From an uncultured bacterium (lineage in GTDB: Bacteria; Bacteroidota; Bacteroidia; Bacteroidales; Bacteroidaceae): DNA of 39,354 bases. The notes under the pieces are model-generated. The model worked only from the letters and a program-made list of their open reading frames with translations, was not told the DNA's origin and searched no databases. Where the stretch lies: contig CALZUQ010000023.1 of NCBI GenBank assembly GCA_945829425.1, positions 1-39,354 of the forward strand. The letters are read 5' to 3'. This document shows, piece after piece, positions 1 to 9,989 of this stretch. Position numbers and translations under genes: made by a program. How positions within the stretch are numbered: the stretch's first letter is position 1; every line of letters begins with the position of its first letter.

Positions 1-9
1 AATATATTG

Positions 10-100
10 ACTTCTATACATATTTAAATTTGTAACTCTTATACATAATATTAATATATAACTCGTGTACATATTTAAATGTATATGATTCCTATACACA
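10..100. repeat. Four imperfect 25-27 bp AT-rich direct repeats
   Basis: Four units begin at 10, 35, 61 and 88, each starting with a form of ACTnnTRTACATA (the last is ATTCCTATACACA). Units 1 and 3 continue into TATTTAAAT, and unit 3 contains the near-palindrome TACATATTTAAATGTA. The array lies just past the 3' end of the minus-strand HD gene and runs to the window edge, so the gene it might regulate is not visible. Unit similarity is direct observation; any role as an operator or promoter array is a guess. Confidence 0.55.
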
Positions 101-136
101 GGTATGACAGAATCTCCACACTATACCTTCCTCTCT

Positions 137-2242
137 TTACTCCTTTCCCTTTTTTCCTTTTTCTTCCTTCGTTGCGCCTTCCGTTCTTCGTTGCGTCTTC
201 AGTTCCGGGTAGGCTATACGGGTGTGGTAGATAGCTTTCAGACGCTCTATCAGTACGTCCTTAGCCACCTGTATGTCGCGGAACGTTATAGGGCATTCGT
301 GGAAGAATCCCTGCTGCACCTGACTGTCTATCAGCTTGTTTACAAGCGAGGCGATAGACTCTTCGGTGTATTCGCTCAACGAGCGGCTTGCCGCCTCTAC
401 GGTGTCCGCCATCATGAGAATGGCCTGCTCCGTAGTGAATGGGTTAGGTCCGGGATATGTAAACAACTCTTCGTCGATGTCCTCGTCGGGGTGGTTGTTC
501 TTATACTGCACGTAGAAATAGCGTGCCATTCCGGCTCCATGATGCGTGCGTATGAAGTCAAGAATTTGCGTCGGAAGGTTCTCTTTCTCCGCCATGCGTA
601 GGCCTTCTGTTACGTGGCTTATCACGACCTGTGCGCTCTCTGTCTCCGAAATGCGCTTGTGTGGGTTTATGCCCACTTGGTTCTCTGTGAAGAAGACAGG
701 GTGACGCATCTTGCCAATGTCGTGGTATAAGGCACCGACACGCACGAGGAGGGACTTAGCCCCGATTTTCGATGCTATCTCGGCAGCGAGGTTTCCTACG
801 GTTATAGAGTGCTGGAACGTTCCGGGGGCTACCTCAGAGAGTCTGCGAAGCAACGCCTTGTTAGTGTCTGAAAGCTCGAAGAGCGTCACGGCGGAGACGA
901 AACCGAAAACCTTCTCCACGACGAACATCAGAGGGTAAGCCAACAGAAGGAGCACGGCACTGCCAAGGAAATGGTACATCGTATGAGTGTCAAACTCTTG
1001 AAGGTTCTTGACCTGTATGAGCTGCAGAGAGAGGTAGACGAGACATTGCACGGCAGAAACGGTAAATGCAGCAGTGAATATCTGCGAGCGACGTGACAGC
1101 TCGCGCAGAGTATATATTGCTATGAGGCCTCCAGTCACCTCTATCACTATGAAGTCGAACTGTCTCTGTACCGCCAAAGCCGCAAGCATGACTATAGCCA
1201 CATGGGTGAGAAACGCTGTGCGTGAGTCCATGAAAACCCTTACGAACATAGGCACCATACATATTGGCAGGACGTAAACGGTGAAGAACCTGTGCTGTAT
1301 GACGAAAGAGACGAGTATGGGCATCAGTGTGATCAGGATATACAGCATGGCGTAAGAACGGCGGTTGTCGAAATAGTCACGACGGTAGAGGAGGAGGTAG
1401 AGCGTGAAGAGAAGCATTACGATGAAGACGTAGAGCGTCTGTCCTCCGTAAGTCGTGAGAATCTCTGTGCGGGAAGTCGTGCGCTGCTCCTGACTTCTAA
1501 TGTATGCCTTGATGGCAGCGTCCGCCTTGCTGTCCACCACCTCTCCGCGGTCTATGATTTTCTCTCCGGCGAGAATCATTCCCGATGCAACGGGTATGCT
1601 GCTTATTATGTCGTCCCTCTCCATGTTTGAGCGTTGCTCGTCATAGAGAATGTTCGGCTCAAGGAATTCATTTATGTTACACTGTTGTAAAACGTTGTGG
1701 TGAGCCTGTATGAGAGGGTCGTTTGATATCCATTCATACGCAGTCACTGGAGTGAGGAATTCGTTGACGTAGACGCTTGTCGCGGTCTTAACGTTGACGA
1801 GACGTATCGTAAGCGTAGAGTCTTTTGACGCCTTTCCGCCCATGTCGGTGTCGATGATGCCTCTGTCGTATGCCTGTCGTATCAGACGCGAGAGGTGTAT
1901 GACATAGCTTCGCGGCAGTGTCGGAATGCCGTCGGCATATTTCTCCGTAAACTTTTTCAGTGCTTTCTCCCTAACCACGGGCGAGAAGTTGTAATACGGT
2001 TCAAATGTTGCGAGCATGGAGTCCCGTTCAGCCTTCAGTACCTCGTCGGTCTTATACAGAGGTGTCTCGTATCTCGCTATCAACGGGTCGTGAATCCACG
2101 GCTGGTTGATAGTGTAGTCGTAATGTATGCTGTCGCCTTGTGGTAACAGCAAAACTATCACTGCTGTCGTGAGTGCTACAAGCCATAGGCGTGTCAGCAC
2201 TTCATGCCACAGTTCTCCTCTCTGAATGTACGATTTTGCCAT
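137..2242 (-). CDS. 7TM receptor-type HD-domain phosphohydrolase (PgpH-like)
   Basis: This 701-residue inner-membrane protein has an N-terminal transmembrane helix (about residues 15-34), a large extracytoplasmic domain (about 40-265), a block of hydrophobic helices (about 268-445) and a C-terminal cytoplasmic HD domain. The HD signature is ALYHDIGKM with H507-D508, and a downstream HH pair sits near 567-568, as expected for metal-binding HD phosphohydrolases. The order and length match the 7TMR-HDED / 7TM-7TMR_HD / HDIG family, whose Listeria member PgpH degrades cyclic di-AMP. The cyclic-di-AMP activity here is by family analogy only. It is divergent from gltX. Its C-terminus is Lys/Glu-rich and of low complexity. 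Confidence 0.92.
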   Translation of the reverse strand: MAKSYIQRGELWHEVLTRLWLVALTTAVIVLLLPQGDSIHYDYTINQPWIHDPLIARYETPLYKTDEVLKAERDSMLATFEPYYNFSPVVREKALKKFTEKYADGIPTLPRSYVIHLSRLIRQAYDRGIIDTDMGGKASKDSTLTIRLVNVKTATSVYVNEFLTPVTAYEWISNDPLIQAHHNVLQQCNINEFLEPNILYDEQRSNMERDDIISSIPVASGMILAGEKIIDRGEVVDSKADAAIKAYIRSQEQRTTSRTEILTTYGGQTLYVFIVMLLFTLYLLLYRRDYFDNRRSYAMLYILITLMPILVSFVIQHRFFTVYVLPICMVPMFVRVFMDSRTAFLTHVAIVMLAALAVQRQFDFIVIEVTGGLIAIYTLRELSRRSQIFTAAFTVSAVQCLVYLSLQLIQVKNLQEFDTHTMYHFLGSAVLLLLAYPLMFVVEKVFGFVSAVTLFELSDTNKALLRRLSEVAPGTFQHSITVGNLAAEIASKIGAKSLLVRVGALYHDIGKMRHPVFFTENQVGINPHKRISETESAQVVISHVTEGLRMAEKENLPTQILDFIRTHHGAGMARYFYVQYKNNHPDEDIDEELFTYPGPNPFTTEQAILMMADTVEAASRSLSEYTEESIASLVNKLIDSQVQQGFFHECPITFRDIQVAKDVLIERLKAIYHTRIAYPELKTQRRTEGATKEEKGKKGKE

Positions 2243-2313
2243 GTTATTCGTAAATGTTTTGGATTTCGATGCGAAAATACGAAAAAAAATTCGGTTATAT
2301 ATAGGAAAAGTAT

Positions 2314-2321
2314 TAATTTTG
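2314..2321 (+). promoter_or_regulatory. -7 promoter element ahead of gltX
   Basis: TAATTTTG followed by CA matches the Bacteroidetes primary sigma -7 consensus TAnnTTTG. It sits 77 bases before the gltX start. No clear TTG -33 element is seen at the usual distance. Confidence 0.6.
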
Positions 2322-2397
2322 CAGAAAATTCACAAAAATTCGTCACGGAACGCCTTTTACGGGCGTTTTCTAAAGGAAAAGAAACATATATATAATC

Positions 2398-3921
2398 ATG
2401 GAGAGAAAAGTCAGGGTGCGCTTTGCACCGTCACCAACGGGTGCCTTACATATCGGAGGAGTGAGAACGGCACTGTACAACTACCTTTTTGCCAAACAGC
2501 ACGGCGGAGACCTCGTCTTCCGCATTGAGGACACAGACACCAACCGCTTTGTGCCGGGAGCTGAGGAATATATCATAGAGTCTTTCAGATGGCTGGGGAT
2601 AAAGTTCGACGAAGGGGTCAGCTTCGGCGGCAGCTATGGGCCTTACCGCCAGTCGGAGCGTAGGGATATATATAAGCAGTATGTACGCCAGCTTGTGGAC
2701 GCTGGGAAGGCGTATGTCGCCTTCGACACTCCTGAGGAACTGGAAGCCAAGCGCAGGGAGACGGAGAATTTCCAGTATGACGCACGCACACGAGGAGCCA
2801 TGCGTAACTCACTGTCACTGTCGAAGGAAGAGGTCGATGCCCTCATCAGCGACGGCAACCAGTATGTTGTGCGTTTCAAGGTAGAGCCGGGGCGTGAAGT
2901 CGTTGTCGATGACATAATACGTGGCGAGGTGAGGATAAAAAGCGATATCCTCGATGACAAGGTGCTGTATAAAAGCGCTGACGAGCTGCCTACATACCAT
3001 CTGGCGAATATCGTTGACGACCATCTTATGGAGATTACACATGTCATACGTGGCGAGGAGTGGCTTCCTTCCGCTCCGCTCCATGTACTGCTATACGAAG
3101 CCTTCGGCTGGTCAGACACAATGCCGCGATTTGCTCACCTCCCTCTCCTCCTCAAGCCGGAGGGTAAGGGGAAACTCTCGAAGCGTGATGGCGACCGTCT
3201 CGGATTTCCGGTGTTCCCTCTCGAATGGCACGATCCGAAGACGGGAGAGGTGTCTTCAGGATACCGTGAGTCAGGATATTTCCCTGAAGCTGTCGTCAAT
3301 TTCCTTGCCCTCCTCGGATGGAATCCCGGCACAGAGCAGGAAGTATTCACTCTTGACGAGCTTGTGAGCCTCTTCAACCTTGAGAAATGCTCTAAGGCGG
3401 GAGCTAAGTTCGACTATAAGAAATGCCAGTGGTTCAACCATGCATATATTCTCCAGAAGCCTGCTGAAGAAATTGCTGTCCTCTTCGCTCCCGCAGTGGC
3501 GAACAACGGTGTTGACGAGACTATGGAGCGCATCACTGAGGTGGTACGTATGATGAAAGACCGTGTCACGTTTGTATCAGAACTGTGGCCTCTCTGCTCT
3601 TTCTTCTTCATCGCCCCGATGACCTACGACGAGAAGACGGTAAAGAAACGCTGGAAAGACTATTCTCCACAGCAGATGACAGAGTTGCGTGACGTACTTT
3701 CATCACTTGACGACTTCTCTATCGCTACTCAGGAGTCTGCCGTCATGGCGTGGATTGAAGAAAAGGGCTATAAACTTGGAGACGTTATGAATGCCTTCCG
3801 CCTGTGTCTCGTCGGTGAGGGAAAGGGTCCCGGCATGTTCGATATCTCTGCCTTCCTCGGCAAGGATGAGACCCTTCGCCGTCTTGGCTCTGCTATAAAC
3901 ACCCTGCCACAGCAGCAATAA
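2398..3921 (+). CDS. gltX: Glutamate--tRNA ligase
   Basis: This 507-residue class I aminoacyl-tRNA synthetase charges tRNA-Glu in the cytoplasm. The N-terminus [15 protein letters not shown] carries the HIGH-type ATP motif at about residues 7-18, and the second signature [10 protein letters not shown] (KMSKS equivalent) lies near 255-264. The Rossmann catalytic part is followed by an all-helical anticodon-binding C-terminal half. Length is normal for bacterial GluRS. The ATG at 2398 is supported by the conserved [15 protein letters not shown] beginning. kdtA starts 9 bases after the stop, so the two are probably cotranscribed. Whether it also makes Glu-tRNA-Gln depends on gatCAB elsewhere and cannot be judged here. 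Confidence 0.97.
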   Translation: MERKVRVRFAPSPTGALHIGGVRTALYNYLFAKQHGGDLVFRIEDTDTNRFVPGAEEYIIESFRWLGIKFDEGVSFGGSYGPYRQSERRDIYKQYVRQLVDAGKAYVAFDTPEELEAKRRETENFQYDARTRGAMRNSLSLSKEEVDALISDGNQYVVRFKVEPGREVVVDDIIRGEVRIKSDILDDKVLYKSADELPTYHLANIVDDHLMEITHVIRGEEWLPSAPLHVLLYEAFGWSDTMPRFAHLPLLLKPEGKGKLSKRDGDRLGFPVFPLEWHDPKTGEVSSGYRESGYFPEAVVNFLALLGWNPGTEQEVFTLDELVSLFNLEKCSKAGAKFDYKKCQWFNHAYILQKPAEEIAVLFAPAVANNGVDETMERITEVVRMMKDRVTFVSELWPLCSFFFIAPMTYDEKTVKKRWKDYSPQQMTELRDVLSSLDDFSIATQESAVMAWIEEKGYKLGDVMNAFRLCLVGEGKGPGMFDISAFLGKDETLRRLGSAINTLPQQQ

Positions 3922-3930
3922 CCATGCGGA

Positions 3931-5163
3931 ATGTATAATATAGCTATTACACTGTATCTTATAGGTGTCGCCATACTGAGCCTCTTCGACAAGAAGGTGC
4001 GAACGATGTGGCGTGGTGAGCGTCGTGCTATCTCTGACGTTAAGCGTAAGCTTGACCCCTCTGCACAGTATATCTGGGTTCATGCCGCATCACTGGGAGA
4101 GTTTGAGCAGGGCAGGCCTATCATGGAGCGCATCAGGGAGAAGCATCCGGAGTATAAGATTCTTCTCACGTTCTTCTCCCCCTCGGGTTATGAGGTCAGG
4201 AAAGACTATAGTGGTGCGGACATAGTCTGTTACCTCCCTCTCGACACTCCGCGTAACGCACGCCGATTCCTCCGTACCATAAAGCCCGTAGGCGCACTGT
4301 TCATTAAGTATGAGTTCTGGTACAACTACCTCCATATCCTCAAAAATCGCAACATTCCCGTCTATAGCGTGTCGAGCATCTTCCGACCGAAGCAGATTTT
4401 CTTCCGTTGGTATGGCAGGCATTATGCCAAGGTGCTGAGATGTTTCAAGCATTTCTTCGTACAGAACGAGGTGAGCAAGGAACTGCTCAATGGCATAGGC
4501 TTGGACAATGTCACCGTAACCGGAGACACCCGTTTCGACCGAGTCCTCGCTATAGCGCAACAGGCTAAGGACCTGACAATCGTAGAGCGTTTCAAAGCGG
4601 GAAAGAAGACCTTCATCGCCGGCAGCTCATGGCAACCGGACGAGGATATATTCATACCGTATATGAAAGGACGTGATGACTGGAAGTTAGTCATTGCTCC
4701 GCACGTCATTGCAGAGGCACACCTCATACAGATAGAACAGCTGCTGAAAGCTAACGGAAGGAGGGCGGTGAGGTATTCTGTGCTGACGGAAGGTACTGTC
4801 TCCGCTGAGGCGTACGACACGCTTGTCGTAGATTGCTTCGGACTACTGTCTTCAATCTACCGCTATGCAGACGTGACATACGTCGGTGGCGGCTTTGGAG
4901 TAGGCATTCACAACCTCCTTGAGGCTGCTGTATGGAGCAAACCGGTAATCTTCGGACCTAACAACACACGCTTTCAGGAGGCTCAGGACCTGAAAGAGTG
5001 CTCGGGGGGACTTGAGATTTCTGATGCGTCGACATTCAAGGCTGTCATGGACGGTCTGATTTGTGACTCAGCAAGGTTAGAGAGATGCTGCAAGGCGGCA
5101 GGAGAGTATGTCAGGGGAAAGGCAGGAGCAACACAGGCTATCCTGAAAGCTCTTGGGCTCTGA
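3931..5163 (+). CDS. waaA: 3-deoxy-D-manno-octulosonic acid (Kdo) transferase
   Basis: This 410-residue glycosyltransferase (family GT30) adds Kdo from CMP-Kdo to lipid A precursor at the cytoplasmic face of the inner membrane. An N-terminal hydrophobic anchor (MYNIAITLYLIGVAILSLF) is followed by WVHAASLGEFEQGRPI, which contains the catalytic-type Glu of GEFEQ. The C-terminal GT-B half carries YVGGGFGVGIHNLLEAAV and KPVIFGPNN, typical of KdtA. It begins 9 bases after gltX and ends before a strong terminator. The number of Kdo residues added cannot be told from sequence. Confidence 0.95.
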   Translation: MYNIAITLYLIGVAILSLFDKKVRTMWRGERRAISDVKRKLDPSAQYIWVHAASLGEFEQGRPIMERIREKHPEYKILLTFFSPSGYEVRKDYSGADIVCYLPLDTPRNARRFLRTIKPVGALFIKYEFWYNYLHILKNRNIPVYSVSSIFRPKQIFFRWYGRHYAKVLRCFKHFFVQNEVSKELLNGIGLDNVTVTGDTRFDRVLAIAQQAKDLTIVERFKAGKKTFIAGSSWQPDEDIFIPYMKGRDDWKLVIAPHVIAEAHLIQIEQLLKANGRRAVRYSVLTEGTVSAEAYDTLVVDCFGLLSSIYRYADVTYVGGGFGVGIHNLLEAAVWSKPVIFGPNNTRFQEAQDLKECSGGLEISDASTFKAVMDGLICDSARLERCCKAAGEYVRGKAGATQAILKALGL

Positions 5164-5208
5164 TCCACTTTAACGTAAGATGACAATTATTGAAAAAGTC
5201 ATAAATTG

Positions 5209-5247
5209 TGCACGGAAAATCACTCTCGCAGGGTGATTTTTTGTGCA
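5209..5247 (+). terminator. Hairpin terminator after waaA
   Basis: A 15-bp stem pairs 5209-5223 with 5233-5247 around a 9-base loop: TGCAC/GTGCA outside, a GG/TT wobble step, then AAAATCAC/GTGATTTT inside. The 3' arm includes a run of six T. It lies 45 bases after the waaA stop and isolates gltX-waaA from the pectate lyase genes. Confidence 0.75.
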
Positions 5248-5318
5248 TATATAGGGTAAAAAACGCCGAAATAGTTTTTTTCTTCCTTTTTCCCTTCTCT
5301 GTTCTCATAAAAAATAAC

Positions 5319-5326
5319 TAAATTTG
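5319..5326 (+). promoter_or_regulatory. -7 promoter element ahead of pectate lyase 1
   Basis: TAAATTTG followed by CACT matches TAnnTTTG. It overlaps the first bases of the 121-bp leader repeat, leaving a predicted 5' leader of roughly 150 bases before the lyase ATG at 5486. No strong -33 TTG is seen. Confidence 0.6.
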
Positions 5327-5443
5327 CACTCGGAAACTTTTATAAACGGACGCCGCTTCCCCGAGCCGCTTCGCTCCTCGGACAATCGACACGCCCTGTT
5401 CCCTTCGAGCGAGTCCTTCAGACAAGTTTGCACTCTGAAACTC
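5323..5443 (+). repeat. 121-bp leader repeat, copy A
   Basis: This segment is 121 bases long and differs from copy B (9994-10114) at only six positions by eye, about 95% identity. Both copies begin with TTTGCACTCGGAAACTTTT, which overlaps a -7 promoter element, and both end with a second, near-identical TTTGCACTCTGAAACTC, so the unit is bounded by short direct repeats. A small CCGAG/CTCGG hairpin is inside. The segment happens to be open in frame with the downstream lyase, but the normal signal-peptide start at 5486 argues that it is untranslated leader. Confidence 0.75.
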
Positions 5444-5485
5444 AATCAAGCTATACATGCTATCAACCTCAAATCTAATTGTTTT

Positions 5486-7603
5486 ATGAGAAAAACCTTA
5501 CTCACTTTTTTCTTGTCGTTACTGACAGGAAGTCTTTTCGCACAGTTTGACTCCGCTCCCGCCTTCCCAGGAGCAGAAGGCCATGGACGTTATACCGTAG
5601 GTGGCCGTGGCGGAGCGGTATATCACGTGACATCCCTTGCCGACGACGGTTCAGAAGGCACCTTCCGTTGGGCTTGCAACAAAGCAGGAAAGCGCACAAT
5701 AGTCTTCGACGTTTCAGGAACGATATACCTGAAGAGCGAGCTGAAATTGCGCAATGGCTATGTCTCTATCCTTGGACAGACAGCCCCTGGCGACGGTATA
5801 TGTATCGCTGACTATCCATTCTCAATAAGTGCGAGCAATGTCGTTATACGTTATATGCGCTTCCGCCTCGGCAACCGTAACGTAGCTTATCATGAAGGCG
5901 ACGGTCTCGGCGGCATTGATCAGGCAAACATCGTCGTTGACCACTGCTCCGTCTCTTGGAGTGTCGACGAGTGCCTGTCGGTGTACGGCTCAAAGAATAT
6001 CTCTGTACAGTGGTGTATAGCCGACCAGAGCATGGTTGACTGCGGACACAGCAAAGGAAAGCACGGCTACGGCGGCAACTGGGGCGGCTCGGGAGCGTCT
6101 TATCATCATAACCTCATAGCCCACCATACATCACGTACCCCACGCCTTGGTCCGCGTCCCGGCACGCAGACCGACGAGCGCATGGATCTCCGTAATAACG
6201 TCATATACAACTGGGGAGGCAACGGATGCTATGGCGGAGAAGGCATGAACGTGAACATCGTGAACAACTACTATAAGCCTGGTCCCGGCTCACCGACAGG
6301 AACGAAGGGCATGCGCATTGCTGCCATAGGCATACGCACTTCGGAATATACGAAACATGACACAGACAGTCCTAACGAGTGGGACAAGATGTGGCACGTA
6401 TGGGGGAAATACTATGTTGACGGAAACGTTAACTCTCTATATGACGAAGTTACGAAGGACAACTGGGAGTATGGTATGTACAACCAGATAAACAATTCCT
6501 CTGTCGACAACACATTCACGCAGGAGACACGTGACACCATGCGTATATACAAGCCTATAACATACGGCAGTATCGTTACTCACAACGCTGCTGCCGCCTA
6601 CGATAAAGTGTTGGCACACGCAGGAGCGTCCTTCCGACGTGACTCTCACGATATGTATATAGTCAACGACGTTACCACAGCGACAGCAAAGTACACGGGA
6701 GCCGGAAACAGTCCTGGCTTCATAAACTCTCAGGATGACGCAGGCGGCTGGCCCGACCTCGCTTCTGCTGAGGCACCTCTCGACACCGACCGCGACGGAA
6801 TGCCGGACGAATGGGAGAAAGCACATGGTCTCAACCCTGAGAACGCTGACGACCGTAACGCCTACAACCTTGACTCCCGCCGTTTTTACACCAACCTTGA
6901 AGTATATTGCAACTCTCTCGTCGAGGAGCAGATGAAGGCTCAGCGTGAAGGTGCGATGAGCGACGTGGAAGGTTATTTCGAGGAGTACTATCCTGACATG
7001 CAGAACGGTGGAGGAGGGGAGATACCTCCAGCGGGTGAGACAACCCAATACAATTGTCCCGGAACATTGGGCAATTCGGTGACTTTCGGCGATGGAGCAA
7101 CGCTGACAATAACAGGAAACGCCTCAAAGGAGATTACCGCAGGTTCAGACATCACCGTAGAGGGTGAAAAGCGTAAGAGCATGAAGGTTTCTAACGGAGC
7201 TCAGAATACTTTCGTGGCACCTTCGGGAAAGCATGTCAGCAAGGTGACGTTCTACAGCTATATCAACAAAGCCTCCGATGCTACGGAGCGCACATCTTTC
7301 TGGGCAGAGATAGACGGTACGACGTATACCGCCGAGACTGCCAGTATTATGAAGAGCTTTAAGGACGGAGAACATCCTGATGTGGCGACGTTTACCATCG
7401 GCGGCAAGAGTCAGTTTACCTTCACCAACTCAGGAGACCAGGTGTGCTACGTCATGGATATAGAATACGGCTCGTCGTCTGGAATAACGACCATTACCGC
7501 CACACCATCGGGTGCTGGGAAGATGTATAACATTCAGGGACAACAGGTGGACGGAAGCCATAAAGGCATAGTAATCCTCGACGGAAAGAAATACATAAAA
7601 TAA
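5486..7603 (+). CDS. Secreted pectate lyase (PL1-type) with C-terminal surface module
   Basis: This is a 705-residue secreted right-handed beta-helix enzyme that probably cleaves polygalacturonate by beta-elimination. I choose the ATG at 5486 because it gives a normal signal peptide (MRKTLLTFFLSLLTGSLFAQ); the longer frame runs into the leader repeat. The catalytic part starts at APAFPGAEGHG and includes VDHCSVSWSVDE (about 151-162), a calcium-site region, and SRTPRLG (about 216-222), the lyase arginine region. A DTDRDGMPDEW calcium-loop motif follows, then a beta-rich module (about 575-680) shared with the next gene, and a short tail MYNIQGQQV...GKKYIK resembling Prevotella surface-protein ends. 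It is followed after 13 bases by its paralogue. The PL1 subfamily is not assigned. Confidence 0.88.
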   Translation: MRKTLLTFFLSLLTGSLFAQFDSAPAFPGAEGHGRYTVGGRGGAVYHVTSLADDGSEGTFRWACNKAGKRTIVFDVSGTIYLKSELKLRNGYVSILGQTAPGDGICIADYPFSISASNVVIRYMRFRLGNRNVAYHEGDGLGGIDQANIVVDHCSVSWSVDECLSVYGSKNISVQWCIADQSMVDCGHSKGKHGYGGNWGGSGASYHHNLIAHHTSRTPRLGPRPGTQTDERMDLRNNVIYNWGGNGCYGGEGMNVNIVNNYYKPGPGSPTGTKGMRIAAIGIRTSEYTKHDTDSPNEWDKMWHVWGKYYVDGNVNSLYDEVTKDNWEYGMYNQINNSSVDNTFTQETRDTMRIYKPITYGSIVTHNAAAAYDKVLAHAGASFRRDSHDMYIVNDVTTATAKYTGAGNSPGFINSQDDAGGWPDLASAEAPLDTDRDGMPDEWEKAHGLNPENADDRNAYNLDSRRFYTNLEVYCNSLVEEQMKAQREGAMSDVEGYFEEYYPDMQNGGGGEIPPAGETTQYNCPGTLGNSVTFGDGATLTITGNASKEITAGSDITVEGEKRKSMKVSNGAQNTFVAPSGKHVSKVTFYSYINKASDATERTSFWAEIDGTTYTAETASIMKSFKDGEHPDVATFTIGGKSQFTFTNSGDQVCYVMDIEYGSSSGITTITATPSGAGKMYNIQGQQVDGSHKGIVILDGKKYIK

Positions 7604-7616
7604 CAGAGACAAATAC

Positions 7617-9836
7617 ATGAAAAAACTATTGACATTATTCTTTGCACTGACAGCTACGATTAGTATGTATGCGCAGTTTGAGTCGGCACCTGCCTTCCCT
7701 GGTGCCGAGGGGCACGGACGCTTTGTTACTGGCGGACGCGGAGGTAAGATAATACATGTTACCAACCTCAACGATAGCGGAGCAGGTTCTCTGCGTGAAG
7801 CTGTCAAAGGCACAGCAAAGAAAATCGTCGTCTTCGATGTTGCCGGAGTGATAGCCCTGAATAGCGAACTCAGTATAGGCGACAACACCACGATACTCGG
7901 ACAGACAGCACCAGAGCCGGGCATAACGGTGCGATACTATACCGTAAAGCCTGGCGGAAACAATATCATACGCTTCATGCGTTTCCGCCGCGGTCAGGAG
8001 AAAGACATCGACGACGGTGCCGACGCATGCTGGCAAAGAAATAAGACGGGTATCATCTTCGACCACTGCTCCTTCTCATGGAGTATCGACGAGGTTGCTT
8101 CGTTCTATGACAACAATAACTTCACCATGCAATGGTGTACTGTAGGCGAAAGCCTTGTAAACGCCGGTCACAACAAGGGTAAGCACGGCTACGGAGGCAT
8201 CTGGGGCGGAAAGTTAGCTTCTTTCCATCATAACATGATTGCCCACGTCGTTAACCGTGGTCCTCGATTCAACGGTGCACGTTTTAAATGGACGGGATAT
8301 CCCGCTAACAAGGACTATAATACATACAACTGGAAGAACACCGTCGAGGCGGAGAACGTCGACTTCCGCAACTGCGTGATGTATAACGCTCAGGGAACAT
8401 GTTACGGCGGTCCCGGCGGTGGACAGATAAACATAGTGAACAATTACTACAAGGCTGGTCCCGGTGGTAGTACAAGCAGCAGCAACCAGGAGCGTGTCAC
8501 CAAGATTTCTGCTGGAGTATCAGACAACAGTACCCCTGCCGATATGACCGGCATGACAAGCCGTTACTACATACAGGGCAATACAACGGTGAAGACTGAC
8601 GGTACAGTGAAGCAAAACCGTGACTGGGACGGCATTTCGTGTGATGACGCAGTGGTATATCAGAACGGCACATACTATAGCGAAGACAACGCCAACTACT
8701 ACACCACTGTTGAGCACGTCACGATAAACGGCAAGAGCTATGTCAACATAAAAATGGATGCAGAATGTCCTAAGGGATATGTCACTACACACAGTGCTGA
8801 AGAGGCATACAACAAGGTGTTGAAATACGTAGGTGCGTCGTTCTACCGTGATGATGTCGACAGCCGTTACGTCCAGGAAGCTCAGAATGGAACGGCGACA
8901 TATAAAGGCAGTGTGACACGTATGGCGGGCCTAATTGACGTAGTGAGTGACTGCAAAGGCTATACAGAGGAAACATTCGGCACCGGAGCGCATCCGGAAG
9001 GTTACGACACCGATGGTGACGGAATGCCTGACTCTTGGGAGACAGCCCATGGACTGAACCCTGCCGACGCTTCTGACGCTGTAAAATATTCTCTTGACGC
9101 TAAGGGGTTATACACCAATATCGAGGTGTATGCCAACGGTCTCGTGGAGGATATCATGAAGGCAGGGAATGCCGATGCCTTGTCAACCTTCGACGAGTAT
9201 TACCCCGACAAGTCGGCTGTCGCAGAGCCTGACGAACCGACAGAGCCTTCCGAGACGACGGAAGTGGTTGTCCTCTCATACCCTGATGTGGATAATGCGA
9301 ATTCCATAACTCTTTCCGACGGTTCTACGCTGACCATTACGGGCAATGCCGGCAAGAATATTTCCTCAGGCAAGGATATTACCGTAAACGGAGTGGCTAT
9401 GAAGAGTATCAAACTGTCTAACGGTGCTCAGAACACCTTCGTGGCTCCTGCGGGAAAGAAGGTCGCTAAGGTGACGTTCTACAGCTATATCAACAAAGCT
9501 GCTGGTGATACAGACCGCACCTCTTTCTGGGGAGAGATAGACGGTACGAAATATACTGCAGAGACAGCGCCAATAATAATGAAGAGTTTCCAGGACGGAG
9601 AACATCCTGACGTGGCGACGTTCACCCTCGGCGGCAAGAGTCAGTTTACGTTTACCAACTCCGGAGACCAGTTGTGTTTCGTCATGGAGATAACGTATGT
9701 AGTTCCTTCTGGCATAGAGGAAATCACCGTCACTCAGGAGCATTACAAAGACCGTGTATTCAACCTGCAAGGACAGCGCGTAAGCGCAAATCATAAGGGT
9801 ATAGTGATACGGAACGGCAGAAAATACATACAGTGA
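7617..9836 (+). CDS. Secreted pectate lyase paralogue with the same C-terminal module
   Basis: This 739-residue protein is a tandem paralogue of the gene before it. It has a signal peptide (MKKLLTLFFALTATISMYAQ), the same APAFPGAEGHGRFVTGGRGG opening, FDHCSFSWSIDE, an NRGPRFN arginine motif in place of SRTPRLG, a DTDGDGMPDSWE calcium-loop motif, the shared C-terminal module and a VFNLQGQRV...GRKYIQ tail. By eye the C-terminal module is more similar between the two genes than the catalytic parts are. The changed residues around the catalytic arginine suggest a different pectin substrate or pattern. The 13-base gap indicates one operon. Confidence 0.87.
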   Translation: MKKLLTLFFALTATISMYAQFESAPAFPGAEGHGRFVTGGRGGKIIHVTNLNDSGAGSLREAVKGTAKKIVVFDVAGVIALNSELSIGDNTTILGQTAPEPGITVRYYTVKPGGNNIIRFMRFRRGQEKDIDDGADACWQRNKTGIIFDHCSFSWSIDEVASFYDNNNFTMQWCTVGESLVNAGHNKGKHGYGGIWGGKLASFHHNMIAHVVNRGPRFNGARFKWTGYPANKDYNTYNWKNTVEAENVDFRNCVMYNAQGTCYGGPGGGQINIVNNYYKAGPGGSTSSSNQERVTKISAGVSDNSTPADMTGMTSRYYIQGNTTVKTDGTVKQNRDWDGISCDDAVVYQNGTYYSEDNANYYTTVEHVTINGKSYVNIKMDAECPKGYVTTHSAEEAYNKVLKYVGASFYRDDVDSRYVQEAQNGTATYKGSVTRMAGLIDVVSDCKGYTEETFGTGAHPEGYDTDGDGMPDSWETAHGLNPADASDAVKYSLDAKGLYTNIEVYANGLVEDIMKAGNADALSTFDEYYPDKSAVAEPDEPTEPSETTEVVVLSYPDVDNANSITLSDGSTLTITGNAGKNISSGKDITVNGVAMKSIKLSNGAQNTFVAPAGKKVAKVTFYSYINKAAGDTDRTSFWGEIDGTKYTAETAPIIMKSFQDGEHPDVATFTLGGKSQFTFTNSGDQLCFVMEITYVVPSGIEEITVTQEHYKDRVFNLQGQRVSANHKGIVIRNGRKYIQ

Positions 9837-9989
9837 GACATTGTAAGGTGGCATATCGTGTCTGTAATACCAAACCGTACCCCTGCACATCGCTAAACGG
9901 TGTGTAGGGGTTTTCTCTTTTTTTGTTCAAATAGGGTTTTCCCCCAGAGATAATAGGGAAAAGTTCTTGCGGAATAAAAAAATAATAAG

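Noticed and set aside
104..601. 165-residue plus-strand protein
   Set aside because: It is antisense to the well-supported HD phosphohydrolase and has no domain-like features.
5324..5485. N-terminal extension of pectate lyase 1 (MHSETF...)
   Set aside because: The frame starts on TTG inside a promoter element, lies in a non-coding repeat also found at 9994, and would bury the signal peptide.
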